64,000 nt of DNA, from NCBI GenBank assembly GCA_050250665.1, contig JBFWOF010000028.1:1-64000 (forward strand), given 5' to 3'. The notes under the pieces were generated by a model that saw only the letters and a list, made by a program, of their open reading frames with translations, made no database searches and was not told the DNA's origin. The position numbers and the translations under genes are program-made. Shown here one piece after another: positions 15,477 to 23,316 of this stretch. Position 1 is the first letter of the stretch, and each line of letters begins with the position of its first letter. Origin of the DNA: JADKFD01 sp050250665 (GTDB taxonomy: Bacteria; Pseudomonadota; Gammaproteobacteria; Xanthomonadales; SZUA-5).

Positions 15477-17834
15477 TTGCGCCTCGGACTGCACCCGCTG
15501 CACGGCCTGGCCTTTGCACTGGGTGCCAGCGCGGTACTCGCGTTTCCGGAATTGCCCGATCCGCTGTGGATAGCCGGCGTGCTGATGCTGAGCCTGCCGC
15601 TGGCCTGGCGATTTCGCTCACGCCTCGTGGCGAGCGCAGTACCGGCAGTGTTCATCGGGCTGCTGCTGGCAACAGTGACGGCCCAGCAGCGCCTGGCCGA
15701 GCGCCTGCCAGCGCCACTGCAGGGACAGGATCTGGAGCTCCATGGCACGGTGGTCGGCTTGCCGCAGCAGAGCGGCCGCGCGCTGCGCTTTGATCTGCGC
15801 ACCCAGCCGGATGAACGCGGCCTGCCGAGTCATCTGCGCTTGTCCTGGTACGAGCAGGCACCCCAGCTCCGCCCCGGCGACTGCCTGTCGCTGGTGGTGC
15901 GCCTGAAGCGCCCGCGCGGGCTCAGCAACCCGGCCGGCTTCGATTTCGAACGCTACGCCCTGGCGGCCAATATCGGCGCTACCGGTTATGTGGTCAGCGC
16001 AGCACGGCCTGCCGCCTCATGTCCGGGCGGCGGGCGCGTGGACGCGCTGCGCTCGTCCCTCGCCGAAGGCATGGACCAGACCTTGCCGCCCGGGCGCATC
16101 CGCGCCACGATCAAGGCCCTGGCCATCGGCGATACCCGCGAGCTGGATGAGCGCGACTGGGATCTGTTCCGCGCCACCGGGACCAGCCATCTGATCGCCA
16201 TTTCCGGTCTGCACGTGGGTCTGGCGGCGGCCATCGGCGCCGGCGCGATCTGGCTGCTGTACTGGCTGTGGCCGGCGCTGGGGCTGCGTCTGCCGCGCCC
16301 GCAGGCGATGGCGCTGGGGGCACTGCTGAGTGCCTGCGCCTATGCCGCACTGGCCGGTTTCAGTCTGCCCACACAACGCACGCTGATCACCATGCTGGCC
16401 TTGCTGGCGGGCGTGCTGACCCGTCGGGAACTCGGCTGGTGGACACGCTATGCCCTGGCGCTGGTCGGCGTGCTGCTGATCGATCCGCTGGCGCCGCTGA
16501 GCGCCGGATTCTGGCTGTCCTTCGGCGCCGTGGCCTGGTTGATCCTGGCTTTCAGCGGACGCTGGCGCGCGCAATCGCGCTGGCGGCTGTGGCTGTTGCC
16601 GCAGCTCGGTCTGTCGCTGGCGCTGTTGCCGCTGGGGCTGGCCTTCTTCCAGCAGGCCAGTCTGGCCGCGCCGCTGGTGAATCTGATCGCTGTGCCCTTT
16701 GTCACCCTGATGGTCATCCCGGTGCTGCTGGCGGCACTGCTGCTATGGCCCTGGGCCTGGCTGAGTCATGGCTTGCTGCATCTGGCGGCCTGGCTGCTGG
16801 GCGGTTTCGATTTGCTGCTGGTGACGGCCGCGCAATGGCCGGCGGCGCGCTGGGCTCTGCCGGCGCCGGATCTGCTGGCCTGGACGCTGGCGCTGCTGGG
16901 TACGCTGTGGCTGCTGGCGCCACGGGGCTGGCCCGCTCGCGCGCTGGGGGTCTTCGGCCTGTTGCCGCTGCTGTTGCCGGTCAGAGCCGGCCCGGAACCG
17001 GGGAGTTGGACGCTGACGGTGCTCGATGTGGGGCAGGGGCAATCGGTGCTGATTCGTACCGCCGAACACGCGCTGCTGATCGATACCGGCCCGGGTTTTC
17101 CCGAGGGCGGCGACCTCGGCGATCGGGTGCTGGTTCCGAGTCTGGTGCAGCAAGGGGTGGCGCGGCTGGATCGACTGATCATCAGCCACAACGATCTCGA
17201 TCACAGCGGCGGCACCGCCAGTCTGCGGCGGCGCATGCCGGTCGACGCCGTGGCCGCCTCGTTGCCGGACAAGGTCCCGGATGCCGAACTCTGCGTTGCC
17301 GGTGAGCGTTGGCAGTGGGATGGCGTCGAGTTCTCGATCCTGCACCCGCCCGACACCTTGCCTTACCTCGGCAACGAGAGTTCCTGCGTGATCAGAGTCG
17401 CCGGTGCCGGCGGCAGCGCGCTGATTCCCGGCGATATCGGCGAGGTCATCGAGGCCAGACTGGTGCGCGAGCAGGCGGAGTTGCTGGATGTCGACCTGCT
17501 GATCGCCGGTCACCACGGCAGCGCCGGCTCATCCAGCGCCGAGTTCCTGTCTGCCGTGTCGCCGCTGTGGGTGGTGTATTCGGCCGGCAGCCGCAACCGC
17601 TTTGGTTTTCCGCGCCCGGAAGTGGTCGAACGGGTCGCCGCGGCGGGCGCCATGCAGTGGAACACGGCCGATCTCGGCGCCATCGGCTTCGACTTCATGC
17701 CGGGCAGGGCGCCGGTAGTGGGGGAGCAGCGGATCGTGGCCCGACGCTGGTGGCAGGAGCCGCTGGCGCCCACTTTGCCTGGAAAGCCGCTCAATCCCGG
17801 TGCTGAATCCATGCTCCGGTCGTCGGCCGATTAG
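15477..17834 (+). CDS. comEC: ComEC/Rec2-family DNA internalization channel protein
   Basis: Inner-membrane protein expected to move single-stranded DNA into the cytoplasm during natural transformation. The 785-residue protein has N-terminal transmembrane helices and an OB-like periplasmic part (~60-190), the competence domain with about seven helices (~residues 220-500; LIAISGLHVGLAAAIGAG), and a C-terminal metallo-beta-lactamase domain (LDVGQGQSVLIRT, SHNDLDHSGG, AGHHGSAGSSS). The first possible start after the in-frame lolD stop is TTG at 15477. The MBL motif HxxxDH is present. Presence alone does not show that the organism is transformable. Confidence 0.92.
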   Translation: MRLGLHPLHGLAFALGASAVLAFPELPDPLWIAGVLMLSLPLAWRFRSRLVASAVPAVFIGLLLATVTAQQRLAERLPAPLQGQDLELHGTVVGLPQQSGRALRFDLRTQPDERGLPSHLRLSWYEQAPQLRPGDCLSLVVRLKRPRGLSNPAGFDFERYALAANIGATGYVVSAARPAASCPGGGRVDALRSSLAEGMDQTLPPGRIRATIKALAIGDTRELDERDWDLFRATGTSHLIAISGLHVGLAAAIGAGAIWLLYWLWPALGLRLPRPQAMALGALLSACAYAALAGFSLPTQRTLITMLALLAGVLTRRELGWWTRYALALVGVLLIDPLAPLSAGFWLSFGAVAWLILAFSGRWRAQSRWRLWLLPQLGLSLALLPLGLAFFQQASLAAPLVNLIAVPFVTLMVIPVLLAALLLWPWAWLSHGLLHLAAWLLGGFDLLLVTAAQWPAARWALPAPDLLAWTLALLGTLWLLAPRGWPARALGVFGLLPLLLPVRAGPEPGSWTLTVLDVGQGQSVLIRTAEHALLIDTGPGFPEGGDLGDRVLVPSLVQQGVARLDRLIISHNDLDHSGGTASLRRRMPVDAVAASLPDKVPDAELCVAGERWQWDGVEFSILHPPDTLPYLGNESSCVIRVAGAGGSALIPGDIGEVIEARLVREQAELLDVDLLIAGHHGSAGSSSAEFLSAVSPLWVVYSAGSRNRFGFPRPEVVERVAAAGAMQWNTADLGAIGFDFMPGRAPVVGEQRIVARRWWQEPLAPTLPGKPLNPGAESMLRSSAD

Positions 17835-17910
17835 GCTGCCGGTCACGGCATTGCCGGTGGAGGCCTTGTATGATCGCCGCCTTTGGAGTCTTTGCTGATG
17901 CGAGGTAGGC

Positions 17911-18549
17911 GTGTTTGAAATCCTGAAGTCAGGCGGCTGGGTCATGTTCCCGCTGGTGGCGGCCTCGATCGCCATGCTGGGCATCGTCCTTGAGCGCTTC
18001 TGGACACTGCGTCGGAGCGCGGTCATTCCGTCCAAGCTCGGTGCCGAAGTGCGGGCCTGGGCGCGATCACCGAAGATCGAGCGCGATCATCTGGAAAAAC
18101 TGCGCAACAACTCGCCGCTGGGCCTGGTGCTGGCGGCCATTGTCGGCAATCGCCAACGCTCGCGCGAACTGATCCGCGAGAAGGCCGAGGATGCCGGACG
18201 GCTGGCCATTCATCGCCTCGGCCGCTATCTGAATGCGCTCGGCACCATCGCCATCATTTCGCCACTGATGGGACTGCTCGGTACCGTGTCCGGTCTGATC
18301 CGCATGTTCCTGGTCATCACCACCGCCGGCATCGGCGATGCCAATGCGCTGGCTGGCGGCATCGGTGAGGCCCTGGTGGCTACCGCCGTCGGTTTGTGCA
18401 TCGCCATCGTCGCCTATCTGTTTCATCGCTATTTCCGCGGCAAGCTCAGTGATCTGGCGGTGGAACTGGAACAGGAGGCCACCTTGCTGATCGACAGTCT
18501 GGAGCACGTGCCGGAGACCACGGCGGCCCCGGTGAGGGCGGTGCGATGA
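17911..18549 (+). CDS. exbB: ExbB/TolQ/MotA-family proton channel
   Basis: Inner-membrane proton-channel subunit with three transmembrane segments (~residues 10-30, 110-135, 150-175) and the family block TIAIISPLMGLLGTVSGLIRMF followed by IGEALVATAVGLCIAIVAYLFHRYF. The start codon is GTG with GAGG shortly upstream (17901-17904). It pairs with the ExbD-like gene downstream through a 4-base overlap. In several gammaproteobacteria an exbB/exbD pair precedes msbA-lpxK; which outer-membrane partner it energises there is not clear. Confidence 0.9.
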   Translation: MFEILKSGGWVMFPLVAASIAMLGIVLERFWTLRRSAVIPSKLGAEVRAWARSPKIERDHLEKLRNNSPLGLVLAAIVGNRQRSRELIREKAEDAGRLAIHRLGRYLNALGTIAIISPLMGLLGTVSGLIRMFLVITTAGIGDANALAGGIGEALVATAVGLCIAIVAYLFHRYFRGKLSDLAVELEQEATLLIDSLEHVPETTAAPVRAVR

Positions 18550-18968
18550 AATTCACGGCACCGGAGGCTGATGACCTGGAAATCACGGTCATTCCGCTCA
18601 TCGACGTGATTCTGGTGCTGCTGATCTTCTTCATGGCGACGGCCACCTTCGACCAGAACTCGCGGATCAAGGTGGAGTTGCCCGAGGCCAGCAGTGAAGC
18701 GACACCGGCCGCCGATCAACCCCTGATCGTGCAGATCGATTCCGAAGGGCGCTATTTCATCAACAACAGCGAAGTCATCAATTCCCGCATCGAGACGCTG
18801 AAGTCGGCGCTGCAGCAGCAGGGCGGCGATCCGGCCAAACAGTCGGTGGTGCTGCGTGCCGATGCGCGCACCCAGCATCAGGCGGTGGTGACGGCCATGG
18901 ACGCACTGGCACAGACCGGCTACCGCAATCTGTCGATCGCGACGGTGCGCGCCAGCGAGTCGCCGTGA
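18546..18968 (+). CDS. exbD: ExbD/TolR-family protein
   Basis: Partner of the ExbB-like channel, 140 residues. One N-terminal transmembrane helix (~16-37, VIPLIDVILVLLIFFMATATF) contains the conserved Asp used for proton passage. The periplasmic domain ends with VVLRADARTQHQAVVTAMDALAQTGYRNLSIAT, typical of the family. The stop overlaps the msbA GTG start (18965-18968). Confidence 0.92.
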   Translation: MKFTAPEADDLEITVIPLIDVILVLLIFFMATATFDQNSRIKVELPEASSEATPAADQPLIVQIDSEGRYFINNSEVINSRIETLKSALQQQGGDPAKQSVVLRADARTQHQAVVTAMDALAQTGYRNLSIATVRASESP

Positions 18969-20725
18969 CCGAGGATCCGGGCAACCCGCGCCTGTATCGG
19001 CGCCTGCTGCCCTATGCCCGCCCGCACTGGCCGGTGGCTCTGGGGGCTTTGGGCGGCATGATGCTGGAGGCCAGCGTGGCTGCTGGATTCACTGCGCTGA
19101 TGCAGCCATTGCTGGACGACGCCCTGGGGGCGCGCAATGCCAGCGTCATCGCCTGGCTACCGTTCGCCATCATTGCGCTGTTCGTGGCCCGTGGCCTCGG
19201 CGTTTTCGTCGGCGACTACGGCATGGCCTGGATCAGCCGGCGCATGATTGCCGATCTGCGGGCACAGGTCTTCCAGCGCTATCTGGTGCTGCCTTCGCGC
19301 TTCTTTGCCGAACGCGCCAGTGGCGACGCGCTGTCGCGCCTGAGTTTTCAGGTCGAGCAGATCGGCCAGGCCTGCACCGAGGGCCTGAAGATCTGGGTGC
19401 TGGATTCGCTGATCATCATCGGCCTGTTGGGGGTGATGACCTGGTACAGCCCACAATTGACGCTGTCAGTGCTGCTCGCCGGCCCGGCCATTGCCCTGGT
19501 GGTGCGGCTGGTGTCCAAGCGCTATCGCGCCATCAGCCGGCGCATCCAGACCTCGGTGGCCGATGTCACCCAGATCGGGCAGGACGTGATCCTGGGCGAG
19601 CGCGAGATCAAGATTTACGGTGGCCAGCAGGACGAGGCCGAGCGCTTTTCCAAGGTCAACGAACACAATCGGCGCCAGCATCTGAAGGTGTCTGCCACCA
19701 ATGCCATGAGTTCGGCACTGGTGCAGATCCTGGCGGCCAGCAGTCTGGCGTTGGTGGTCTACGTCGCCACCCGGCCGGGCGAACTGGAACGTCTGACCCC
19801 CGGCGCCTTCACCGCCTTCATGACCGCGATGCTGGCGATCCTGCCCTCGCTGAAGCGGTTGACCAGCGCGCAGTCGCTGATTCAGCGCGGCCTGGCAGCG
19901 GCTGAGTCGGTGTTCTCCATTCTCGATGAAGCCGCAGAACCGGATCTGGGCACCTATGCGCCGGAGCGCGTGCGCGGCGAAATCCGTCTGGACGGCATAC
20001 GTTTGCGCTATCCGGGCCGGGAGGACTACGCCCTGGGTGGCATCGATCTGCATGTGGCTGCCGGCGAAACCGTGGCCCTGGTCGGTCGATCCGGCAGCGG
20101 CAAGAGCTCGCTGGTGGCGCTGCTGGCGCGCTTTCTTCACCCCGATTCGGGGCAGGTCCGCATCGACGGCGTGCCGCTGGACGATTACAGCCTGACCGCC
20201 TTGCGGCGGCAGTTGGCACTGGTCAGTCAGCAGATCGTGCTGTTCAACGATTCGGTGGCCCGCAATATTGCCTACGGCGATCTGCGTCGCAGTTCGCGGG
20301 CAGAGATCGAAGCTGCGGCTCGCGCAGCCCATGCCTGGGAATTCATCGAAGCGCTGCCGCAGGGCCTCGATACCACCATCGGCGAGCGCGGCGCGGCGCT
20401 GTCCGGCGGTCAGCGCCAGCGGCTGGCGATAGCCCGGGCGCTGCTCAAGAACGCGCCGATCCTGATACTGGATGAAGCCACCTCGGCCCTGGACAACACC
20501 TCCGAGCGTCAGGTGCAGCAGGCACTGCGCAGTGCCATGAGTGGCCGCACCACCATCGTCATTGCCCACCGGCTGAGTACGGTCGAGCAGGCCGATCGCA
20601 TCGTGGTCATGGATGAGGGACGCATCGTCGAGCAGGGCAGCCACACCGAATTGCTGGCCCGGGGCGGCATGTACGCCCAGCTCTATCGCTCGCTCGAGGA
20701 TGCGGTCGATGCCGATATCCCCTGA
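18965..20725 (+). CDS. msbA: Lipid A/phospholipid export ATP-binding/permease MsbA
   Basis: Half-type ABC exporter that flips lipid A-core across the inner membrane; 586 residues. The transmembrane domain (~20-310) includes EREIKIYGGQQDEAERF, typical of MsbA. The nucleotide-binding domain has Walker A GRSGSGKSS, signature LSGGQRQR and Walker B ILILDEATSALDN. The start is GTG at 18965. lpxK begins inside its 3' end (17-base overlap), the conserved msbA-lpxK pairing that supports the specific name. Confidence 0.95.
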   Translation: MTEDPGNPRLYRRLLPYARPHWPVALGALGGMMLEASVAAGFTALMQPLLDDALGARNASVIAWLPFAIIALFVARGLGVFVGDYGMAWISRRMIADLRAQVFQRYLVLPSRFFAERASGDALSRLSFQVEQIGQACTEGLKIWVLDSLIIIGLLGVMTWYSPQLTLSVLLAGPAIALVVRLVSKRYRAISRRIQTSVADVTQIGQDVILGEREIKIYGGQQDEAERFSKVNEHNRRQHLKVSATNAMSSALVQILAASSLALVVYVATRPGELERLTPGAFTAFMTAMLAILPSLKRLTSAQSLIQRGLAAAESVFSILDEAAEPDLGTYAPERVRGEIRLDGIRLRYPGREDYALGGIDLHVAAGETVALVGRSGSGKSSLVALLARFLHPDSGQVRIDGVPLDDYSLTALRRQLALVSQQIVLFNDSVARNIAYGDLRRSSRAEIEAAARAAHAWEFIEALPQGLDTTIGERGAALSGGQRQRLAIARALLKNAPILILDEATSALDNTSERQVQQALRSAMSGRTTIVIAHRLSTVEQADRIVVMDEGRIVEQGSHTELLARGGMYAQLYRSLEDAVDADIP

Positions 20726-21692
20726 GCGGCTGCACTCGATCTGGTACGAGGGCGCTCCGGTCCCCTGGTATCTGAAGCTCGGCAGCCTGGTCTACGGCGG
20801 CCTGCGTCTGCTGGTGCAGTTGCCGTGGCGTCTGCGATTGCGACGACCGCGGCGGCTGGAAGTGCCGGTCATCGTCGTCGGCAATCTCACGGTTGGCGGT
20901 ACCGGCAAGACGCCGTTGACCATGGCCCTGGTCGAGGCCCTGCGCGCGCAGGGCTATGGCGTGGGCGTGATCAGCCGCGGCTATGGCCGCAAGAGCCGCG
21001 GTGTGCGGCTGGTCGATCGTGCCAGCACGGCTGCCGAAGTTGGCGACGAGCCGCTGCTGATCGCCCGTCTCACCAGGGCTCCGGTGGCGGTTGGCGAGGA
21101 CCGGGTGGCCGCGGCGCAGCGGCTGATCGGCGTGGTCCCGCTGGATGTGCTGATCTCCGACGATGGCCTGGAACACCTGGCGCTGCCGCGCTGCTGCGAG
21201 ATCGTGGTCATCGATGGGCAGCGCGGTTTCGGCAACGGCCGACTGTTGCCGGCAGGGCCGTTGCGGGCGCCGCTGAGTCGATTGCGCAAGGTTCAGCTCA
21301 GGGTGCGCAACGGCGGCGATCCGCAGTCCGACGAGTTGGGCATGACGCTCAGGGTGCGGGCCTTGCGCAAGCTGGGATCGGAGCGTCCGGAATCGCTGGA
21401 CGACTGGCGCGGGCGCCAGGCCCACGTCATTGCCGGCACCGGCAATCCGGCGCGAGTGTTTGCCACGGTGCGCTCACTGGGCATAGCAGTGATCGAGCAT
21501 GCACTGCCTGATCATCATGACTACGCGCTGTCGGGGCTACCCCAATTCAATGACGGGCTGCCGTGCATCACCACGGAAAAGGATGCGATCAAGCTGGAGC
21601 CCGACTGTGGCTGGTATGTCGTTGAAGTCAGGGCCGAACTGGATCCGCAGCTGGTCACCGAATTGACATCACGCATCGAGCAATTGCGCTGA
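20709..21692 (+). CDS. lpxK: Tetraacyldisaccharide 4'-kinase
   Basis: Phosphorylates the 4' position of tetraacyldisaccharide-1-phosphate to give lipid IVA. The 327-residue protein starts with an N-terminal hydrophobic segment that associates with the membrane. It has the LpxK P-loop GNLTVGGTGKTPLT (~residue 58), VISRGYGRKSRG, VGDEPLLIARLT, LISDDGLEH and ALPDHHDY, all family signatures. The ATG at 20709 gives the standard N terminus (SIWYEGAPVPWYLKLGSLVYGG). It is the last gene of the envelope block. Downstream (21714-21733) is a small TCGTCG/CGACGA hairpin without a T-run. Confidence 0.95.
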   Translation: MPISPERLHSIWYEGAPVPWYLKLGSLVYGGLRLLVQLPWRLRLRRPRRLEVPVIVVGNLTVGGTGKTPLTMALVEALRAQGYGVGVISRGYGRKSRGVRLVDRASTAAEVGDEPLLIARLTRAPVAVGEDRVAAAQRLIGVVPLDVLISDDGLEHLALPRCCEIVVIDGQRGFGNGRLLPAGPLRAPLSRLRKVQLRVRNGGDPQSDELGMTLRVRALRKLGSERPESLDDWRGRQAHVIAGTGNPARVFATVRSLGIAVIEHALPDHHDYALSGLPQFNDGLPCITTEKDAIKLEPDCGWYVVEVRAELDPQLVTELTSRIEQLR

Positions 21693-21775
21693 AATCACGT
21701 TAGGTTGCATTGCAGTCGTCGTTCACGACGATTTGACGTTAGCATTCGAGGCTTGCATCCACCCGGAGTCCGGTC

Positions 21776-23305
21776 ATGCGCAAGTCGCCCCTTTTTCTGA
21801 TCCTCGCAGCGGCCCTGACCCTGGGCACCGACGCAGCAGCGCAGAGCAGCAGTGACAGCTACGCCTGGGAGCGACCCGCCAATACCGCTTCCGCCACTGT
21901 GGTTCTGACCGGCCCCAATGGACAGCGTGGCCGCGTCGAATTCGCCAGCGGTCAGGCGGTGAAGATCAACGCTTCGGTGCCGGGACTTGGCACTCTGGCC
22001 GATGGCACCTGGAAGTGGTCTGTGGTGTTCGCGCCGCAGGTGGCCGGCGCCCAGCGCCAGACGGCCAGTCAGCAGCGTCAGGAGGGCCTGACCGAATTGC
22101 CGGCAGGTTGGCCGGAATCCGTGCCCTCCCAGTCAGGCTTGTTCCTGATCCAGAACGGCCGCTTCGCGCCGATGGATCTGGAAGAAAGCGCTAGCAATAT
22201 GCCGGAGAAGAGCACTGCCAGCACGGCCACTGAGCGCGGCGGCAAAGCCGAACTGGGGCTCAAGGACCAGGTGATCGCCGATGATCTGATCGTGGACGGC
22301 AGTGCCTGCGTGGGTACGGATTGCGTCAACAACGAAAGCTTTGGTTTCGACACCCTGCGCCTGAAGGAAAACAACACCCGGATCAATTTCGAGGACACCT
22401 CGGTCGGCGGTTTTCCCAGCAACGATTGGGAAATCACGGCTAACGACAGCGCCAGTGGTGGTCTGAGCCATCTGTCCATTCTCGATCGTGACACCGGGCG
22501 CCGAACCTTCACGGTGGAGGCGGCGGCACCATCCAATGCGCTGTATGTCGACAGCTCGGGCCGCATTGGCTTGGGCACCGATGCGCCGGTTCAAGACCTG
22601 CACATCATGAACGGCAATACACCTACAGTCCGGTTTGACCAGAATGGTTCCAGTGGCTTTACCCCGCAGGTCTGGGATATCGGCGGCAACGAGGCTCAAT
22701 TCTTTGTGCGCGATGTCACTTTTGGCTCGCGTTTTCCCTTCAGAATCCGGCCCGGCGCACCGACCAGCAGCATCGACATCACCGCCAATGGTGAAGTCGG
22801 AATCGGAATGGGCGGCGCCTCGGCGGCCCTGCAGGTCCGTCGCAACAGCGCCTTTACCGGCAGCTTCCTGCGCGTCGATCTGCCGGATGATTCCAATCCG
22901 GCCACCGAGGAACGTCGCCTGGAACTGGACAACAGCGGCAATCTGTTCGTGGGTGGCACCATCACCCAGCTGTCCAGCCGTTACAGCAAGGAGAATTTCG
23001 TCGCCGTCGCCGGCAGTGAGTTGCTGTCGCAGCTGCGGCAGTTGCCGATTTTCAGCTGGAACTACATCAAGACCAGCGACGATGATCGCCACATTGGACC
23101 GGTTGCCGAGGACTTTTATCGCACCTTCGGTTTCGGCATGAGCGAACGCTCGCTGGCACCGGCGGACATGGCTGGTGTCGCGCTTGCGGCCAGTCAGGCG
23201 CTGAGCGCCGAGATCGACAAGCGCGATCAGCGTATTGCCGAACTGGAAGCCCGCCTGGAGCGGCTGGAAGCAGCGCTACTGCGTTCTGACGCCACCGCTA
23301 ACTGA
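21776..23305 (+). CDS. Secreted protein with C-terminal S74-type intramolecular chaperone domain
   Basis: The 509-residue product has a Sec signal peptide (residues 1-22, ending DAAAQ). The middle has no family I recognise; it resembles a beta-rich stalk or fibre with LREN-like and IGLGTDAPVQDLHI segments seen in tail-fibre-like proteins. Residues ~398-485 match the peptidase S74 intramolecular chaperone: SSRYSKENF, LPIFSWNYI, DRHIGPVAEDFYRTFGFG, MAGVALAASQAL. A coiled coil follows (DKRDQRIAELEARLERLEAAL). In phage endosialidases this domain drives trimer formation and then cleaves itself off. The function of the passenger part is unknown. The next gene starts 12 bases downstream. Confidence 0.78.
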   Translation: MRKSPLFLILAAALTLGTDAAAQSSSDSYAWERPANTASATVVLTGPNGQRGRVEFASGQAVKINASVPGLGTLADGTWKWSVVFAPQVAGAQRQTASQQRQEGLTELPAGWPESVPSQSGLFLIQNGRFAPMDLEESASNMPEKSTASTATERGGKAELGLKDQVIADDLIVDGSACVGTDCVNNESFGFDTLRLKENNTRINFEDTSVGGFPSNDWEITANDSASGGLSHLSILDRDTGRRTFTVEAAAPSNALYVDSSGRIGLGTDAPVQDLHIMNGNTPTVRFDQNGSSGFTPQVWDIGGNEAQFFVRDVTFGSRFPFRIRPGAPTSSIDITANGEVGIGMGGASAALQVRRNSAFTGSFLRVDLPDDSNPATEERRLELDNSGNLFVGGTITQLSSRYSKENFVAVAGSELLSQLRQLPIFSWNYIKTSDDDRHIGPVAEDFYRTFGFGMSERSLAPADMAGVALAASQALSAEIDKRDQRIAELEARLERLEAALLRSDATAN

Positions 23306-23316
23306 GCGGCGCGGTC

